Under the pieces are notes generated by a model. The model was not told the origin of the DNA. It worked only from the letters and a program-made list of their open reading frames with translations, and did not search any database. A stretch of DNA of 64,000 nt, taken from Zeus faber. Taxonomy: Eukaryota > Chordata > Actinopteri > Zeiformes > Zeidae. Both the position numbers and the translations under genes were made by a program. Shown piece after piece: positions 62,658-64,000 of the stretch (within the stretch, counting starts at the first letter, position 1; each line of letters begins with the position of its first letter). The stretch covers positions 26,386,598 to 26,450,597 of the forward strand of contig OY482847.1 of NCBI GenBank assembly GCA_960531495.1. Reading direction: 5' to 3'.

Positions 62658-63851
62658 TTCCTTCTGTGACAGGTAGTACCAGTAGTAACAGTTACATGGT
62701 CATCAGTCGCCATGCAGAAAAGCCCCAAACACACTTCACTCACGCCGGTCGACTTTGTGCCGTTAGGAAGTGACTCAGTTCACCACCATGCTCGAACTTA
62801 GGATCGCGTCGCGTCCAGTCGCGTCGCAGAGACAAACACTGTCTGTGTGAGGACTCTGAATTAATCTTTTGTATTTGGCCACAATAAACTGCTCTTGTCT
62901 TTGGCTAATTTTGTGGAAAAAGGATTGCGAGGAGCTGAATTTTCAAGTAAATTAGACTTGGAAATTCAGCTCCTCTCAATCCTTTTCCTGTCGACTGTCT
63001 GGAAGTAAGCCAAACTGGTTGTTGAGGCAGAGATGCAGTCGATTTGTTTGCTCTAGTCATTTTAGAGAGTGAGGGAACATGGGCACTGCAATTTACAACT
63101 GCAGAAAACAAAGTGCGGTGGAAAAGCCACTCAAAAGATGATCACTTTCATGTTCAAAGTGCCTTGACCCTGGTGACTCAAGCAAAGAAGAATTGTTGTG
63201 GCAAAAAATAAATGTGCAAGAGTTGTGGGAAGTACTAGGGCTACTAGAACCCTGTGAGAAATATGAGAATCAATTTCAAAACATATTACAGGAATTATAG
63301 AAAGTATGTGTTCAGCATTACTTTCAAATTTGTAAAAATGAACAAAAACATGCCCCCCCGCCCCCTCAAAAAAAAAAAGAAAGACACAGACAGCCTCGTT
63401 GGCACTTTCTGGAAAATGTATCCACATTAGCAAGTCTCCTGAGTCAAGGATAATCCTGAAGATGATGCCGTGTTGACAAGGAGTGAATGCTGGCCTTCAT
63501 TTCAAAGCTCAGTAAGCTGCAGCTGCCATCTGTAGCTGTGATATAAAAAGCCTCATCAAACTTCAATAAACTGTACTGGTCACTTTCCATTTGTTTGAAC
63601 GGAGGAATGACTTTGTCTCATCTGCAGTGTTTCAACATTCGATGGAAATCAATGGGCTCTGGCGCATTTGCGTGTTGTCTTTACCCACCTGAGGGGGCGC
63701 TCTCGCACTCATGTAGGCTGCACTTCTGGGTGCCCTCTGGCCTCGGTCCATGCTCACATTGGGCCTGGTCCACCTCCTCCTCTGCTTCAGCCTTGGTGTT
63801 GACACACTTGATAAGCCGATGCTGGACCCCGCCACCGCACGAAGCCGAACA
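40221..63851 (-). CDS. adamts7: ADAMTS7, last two coding exons (partial gene)
   Basis: ADAMTS7 is a secreted zinc metalloprotease that cleaves matrix proteins such as COMP; its C-terminal thrombospondin type 1 repeats and PLAC domain govern matrix binding. The penultimate exon (63,689-63,851) encodes [19 protein letters not shown] and the rest of the last repeat. The final exon (40,221-40,369) encodes the PLAC domain. They join through a split glycine codon (one base plus two) to give [15 protein letters not shown], which parallels human CEPVEPPRCERDRL. The repeat-to-PLAC order and spacing are those of human ADAMTS7. The intron between them is 23.3 kb and repeat-rich. The protease half lies beyond the right edge. 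Confidence 0.9.
40537..41470 (-). pseudogene. LINE A ORF2 C-terminal region
   Basis: Two overlapping frames give [50 protein letters not shown] and [10 protein letters not shown]. The order and spacing match the C-terminal segment of teleost Tx1-type ORF2 proteins, which is also seen, better preserved, in LINE B. Confidence 0.75.
41800..43100 (-). pseudogene. LINE A reverse transcriptase region (catalytic block missing)
   Basis: The linker and fingers are visible ([55 protein letters not shown]), followed by [17 protein letters not shown] and [19 protein letters not shown]. The sequence then ends in a stop without the PQG and YADD boxes. The catalytic core has therefore been lost by deletion. 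Confidence 0.85.
43300..43719 (-). pseudogene. LINE A ORF2 endonuclease domain
   Basis: From ATG 43,719 the frame reads [16 protein letters not shown] and [11 protein letters not shown], then breaks. It resumes in another frame with [33 protein letters not shown] and [17 protein letters not shown]. These are the N, E, Y and D motifs of APE-type LINE endonucleases. Confidence 0.85.
43800..44290 (-). pseudogene. LINE A ORF1 remnant
   Basis: The minus-strand translation is rich in Glu, Gly and Lys ([35 protein letters not shown]) and continues after a frame break to [20 protein letters not shown] and KLKKMKKKI-like basic residues. Its place just before the endonuclease, together with the charged composition, fits an L1/Tx1 ORF1 C-terminus. 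Sequence identity to a known family member was not established. Confidence 0.55.
44399..44430 (+). other. 13-bp inverted repeat near LINE A ORF1
   Basis: GTTGTTGCTGCTG and CAGCAGCAACAAC flank TTTTCA, at the upstream edge of the recognisable LINE A sequence. Confidence 0.85.
44614..46295 (-). pseudogene. LINE B ORF2 thumb and C-terminal region
   Basis: One frame (46,295 to 45,810) reads [19 protein letters not shown] and [21 protein letters not shown] second (45,813 to 44,614) reads [51 protein letters not shown] and [20 protein letters not shown]. The CXXC...H..C pattern is the zinc-finger-like C-terminus of Tx1-type ORF2. The final serine/leucine run is translated from a GA microsatellite. 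Confidence 0.88.
44649..44728 (+). repeat. (GA)n microsatellite at the end of LINE B
   Basis: An 80-bp GA run with one GC interruption. It lies at the 3' end of LINE B and is translated as a serine/leucine run in its C-terminal frame. Confidence 0.95.
46500..47056 (-). pseudogene. LINE B endonuclease fused by deletion to reverse transcriptase
   Basis: A single 185-codon frame contains [36 protein letters not shown] and [14 protein letters not shown], then [17 protein letters not shown]. The second half of the endonuclease (GDFN, SDH) and the front of the reverse transcriptase are absent, although the frame stays open across the join. Confidence 0.85.
47068..47114 (+). repeat. (GA)n microsatellite upstream of LINE B
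   Basis: GA run with CTA and GC interruptions just beyond the LINE B start codon. Confidence 0.9.
47850..47920 (+). mobile_element. Diverged L2/SINE 3' tail
   Basis: GTAAGTGGCTTTGGACAAAA followed by GCTTTCACTAAAGGACATAA and an AATGTAATT end is a decayed version of the tail at 20,751. Confidence 0.6.
48325..48400 (+). repeat. (AC)n microsatellite
   Basis: A perfect AC run of about 37 units. Confidence 0.97.
48615..48910 (+). pseudogene. Unrecognised acidic open frame, possibly transposon-derived
   Basis: A frame from about 48,616 reads [40 protein letters not shown] and [15 protein letters not shown] before a stop at 48,910. The acidic start followed by a CKC motif recalls first exons of uncharacterised multi-copy fish genes that I suspect are transposon-derived. 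No second exon was found. The identity is unproven. Confidence 0.3.
48911..51939. other. adamts7 intron, unique AT-rich sequence
   Basis: Apart from the 16-bp minisatellite at 49,925 and a 10-bp inverted repeat CTACCTTTTT/AAAAAGGTAG (51,271-51,294), nothing is recognised. Confidence 0.5.
49925..49988 (+). repeat. 16-bp minisatellite, four copies
   Basis: CACTGTATAACTCTCT is repeated four times head to tail without mismatch except the last base. Confidence 0.95.
51940..52793 (+). mobile_element. Tc1/mariner-like deletion derivative, copy 2 (both ends)
   Basis: Both ends are present: ACATTAAAACCACTG (about 51,959) and, inverted, AGTGGTGGTTTTAATGTTGT ending near 52,792. Inside are [29 protein letters not shown] and a C-terminal segment ([14 protein letters not shown]). 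About half of the DDE domain is missing between GATGGCCGGGGT and GAGCATCTGTGGG. A separate short gap near 52,413 is not shared with copy 1. It is non-autonomous and lies in the long adamts7 intron. Confidence 0.88.
52796..55394. other. adamts7 intron, mixed sequence
   Basis: It starts with GGGGTTCCCAAACTGGGGTG (about 52,799), which resembles hAT-type element termini. Three AGATAAAGC units lie near 53,391-53,414 and a GT repeat at 54,597. A 70-codon minus-strand frame at 53,314-53,535 ([20 protein letters not shown]) was not recognised. Confidence 0.4.
54597..54755 (+). repeat. (GT)n microsatellite, imperfect
   Basis: GT units interrupted by TTTG, CGTGCGAGCA and GCATGCATGC. Cysteine/valine frames across it are artefacts. 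Confidence 0.95.
55395..57030 (-). mobile_element. Internally deleted copy of the L2/Rex1-type LINE
   Basis: On the minus strand this copy keeps the 5' leader (matching GTGGCGCCGCCCC), the first ~90 codons ([34 protein letters not shown]) and then jumps to the FADDT region, the C-terminal part ([19 protein letters not shown]) and a TTGAACC tail. About 1,860 bp corresponding to 12,042-13,901 of the full copy are absent. The join is at CGTCC, which occurs at both breakpoints in the full copy. Small frameshifts add to the decay. Confidence 0.9.
57240..58050 (-). mobile_element. L1-type LINE ORF2 C-terminal fragment
   Basis: The minus-strand translation, in broken frames, includes [49 protein letters not shown] and [19 protein letters not shown]. 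This order is that of the L1-type ORF2 C-terminus in fish (a WP.YNP stretch, W.KE, then FFITPKQK). No polymerase domain remains. It is a third kind of L1-related element in the adamts7 intron. Confidence 0.7.
59893..59935 (+). repeat. (GAA)n trinucleotide repeat
   Basis: About 12 GAA units, then GACGACGAA. Confidence 0.92.
59993..60453 (+). CDS. Unrecognised two-exon reading frame (hypothetical)
   Basis: An open stretch (59,993-60,108) encodes [18 protein letters not shown] and [11 protein letters not shown] and meets a GTGAGT donor. An acceptor (TGCCTTTAG, 60,231-60,239) then opens a frame that completes the split leucine codon and reads [15 protein letters not shown], then [18 protein letters not shown] before TAG at 60,451. 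The acidic N-terminal composition and consistent splice phases look coding. There is no upstream ATG before a TAA at 59,990, so a start exon is missing or the frame is a relic. It could be the N-terminus of a transposase-derived gene; no family was recognised. It is antisense to adamts7 in its last intron. Confidence 0.35.
60133..60195 (+). repeat. (GT)n microsatellite
   Basis: GT run with one C interruption, inside the putative intron of the unrecognised frame at 59,993-60,453. Confidence 0.95.
60408..60444 (+). other. 17-bp perfect palindrome with 3-bp spacer
   Basis: CATATGTAAATGGTCAC and GTGACCATTTACATATG flank ACA. It lies at the 3' end of the unrecognised frame at 59,993-60,453. Confidence 0.9.
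62211..62333 (+). repeat. (CA)n microsatellite
   Basis: About 60 CA units with a CCACACTC interruption. Further shorter CA runs occur at 62,466-62,515 and 62,626-62,656. Confidence 0.97.
62915..62988 (+). other. 74-nt near-perfect hairpin in the adamts7 intron
   Basis: Arms 62,915-62,948 and 62,956-62,988 pair along about 33 bp with two mismatches and one unpaired base; the loop is seven bases. The core arm is GAGGAGCTGAATTT against AAATTCAGCTCCTC. Size and pairing resemble a miRNA precursor or a small foldback transposon remnant. Confidence 0.85.
63689..63851 (-). CDS. adamts7: adamts7 penultimate exon (last TSP1 repeat)
   Basis: A 163-nt exon follows TTTTTGGCACAG and ends at GTGGGT. It reads [36 protein letters not shown], then CESAPS plus one base. 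The six cysteines follow the thrombospondin repeat pattern, and GGGVQ.RL.KCVNT is nearly identical to human ADAMTS7. The tryptophan-bearing start of the repeat is in the previous exon, right of the window. Confidence 0.93.
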
Positions 63852-64000
63852 CTGTGCCAAAAACACCCATTCAATTTCAGGGAGTGTCACCAATGGAACA
63901 CAACTTCATTCAGTAGTTTTCATGAAGCCTATTTAACAGAAAATGTATCGTGGATTAAATGAATCCAAAATTTGTGCGTAACTGAAAAGACGATGACCAT

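Overview
This is vertebrate nuclear DNA, most likely from a ray-finned (teleost) fish. The evidence is split genes with GT/AG introns, abundant dinucleotide and tetranucleotide microsatellites, and a teleost-style repeat load: a chromodomain Gypsy LTR element, L2/CR1-type and L1/Tx1-type LINEs, and Tc1/mariner remnants. There are no bacterial operons, CRISPR arrays or plasmid features.

Four host genes can be recognised by exon content and reading-frame-consistent splice sites. From left to right: (1) the first four coding exons of a neuronal nicotinic acetylcholine receptor alpha-7/alpha-8-type subunit on the minus strand (exon 1 at 21,136-21,190, exon 4 at 6,398-6,507; exons 5 onward lie off the left edge); (2) a complete seven-exon cln6 on the plus strand (25,041-32,308, 301 aa); (3) a complete five-exon calml4 on the plus strand (34,051-37,173, 153 aa); (4) the last two coding exons of adamts7 on the minus strand (63,689-63,851, the last thrombospondin repeat, and 40,221-40,369, the PLAC domain), separated by a 23.3-kb intron. 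The receptor gene and cln6 are head to head across a 3.85-kb spacer full of GATA/GACA and ATATT arrays. calml4 and adamts7 are tail to tail. In human, counterparts of all four genes lie on the long arm of chromosome 15.

Mobile DNA dominates the rest. Intron 2 of the receptor gene holds a decayed 7.9-kb Gypsy chromovirus (9,151-17,006; LTRs plus a CCTAC target duplication), antisense to the gene. Its reverse transcriptase was split by a younger 3.5-kb LINE (11,662-15,194, AATTC duplication) with an uninterrupted 972-codon ORF. At least five further pieces of that LINE family occur: an internally deleted copy (55,395-57,030), a 5'-truncated copy with its own target duplication (27,966-28,935), an apparently twin-primed copy (23,812-24,030) and two short 3' tails. 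The long adamts7 intron holds two different L1/Tx1-type LINEs, each missing part of its reverse transcriptase, another L1 fragment, and a Tc1-like deletion derivative that shares its internal junction with a second copy at 4,640-5,334.

No convincing new molecular system was found. The observations most worth following are the paired deletion derivatives (LINE and Tc1), a 24-bp hairpin about 250 bp upstream of the cln6 start codon, a 74-nt near-perfect hairpin in the adamts7 intron, a 666-bp GATA/GACA array with an internal 244-bp-spaced duplication, and an unrecognised two-exon reading frame at 59,993-60,453.
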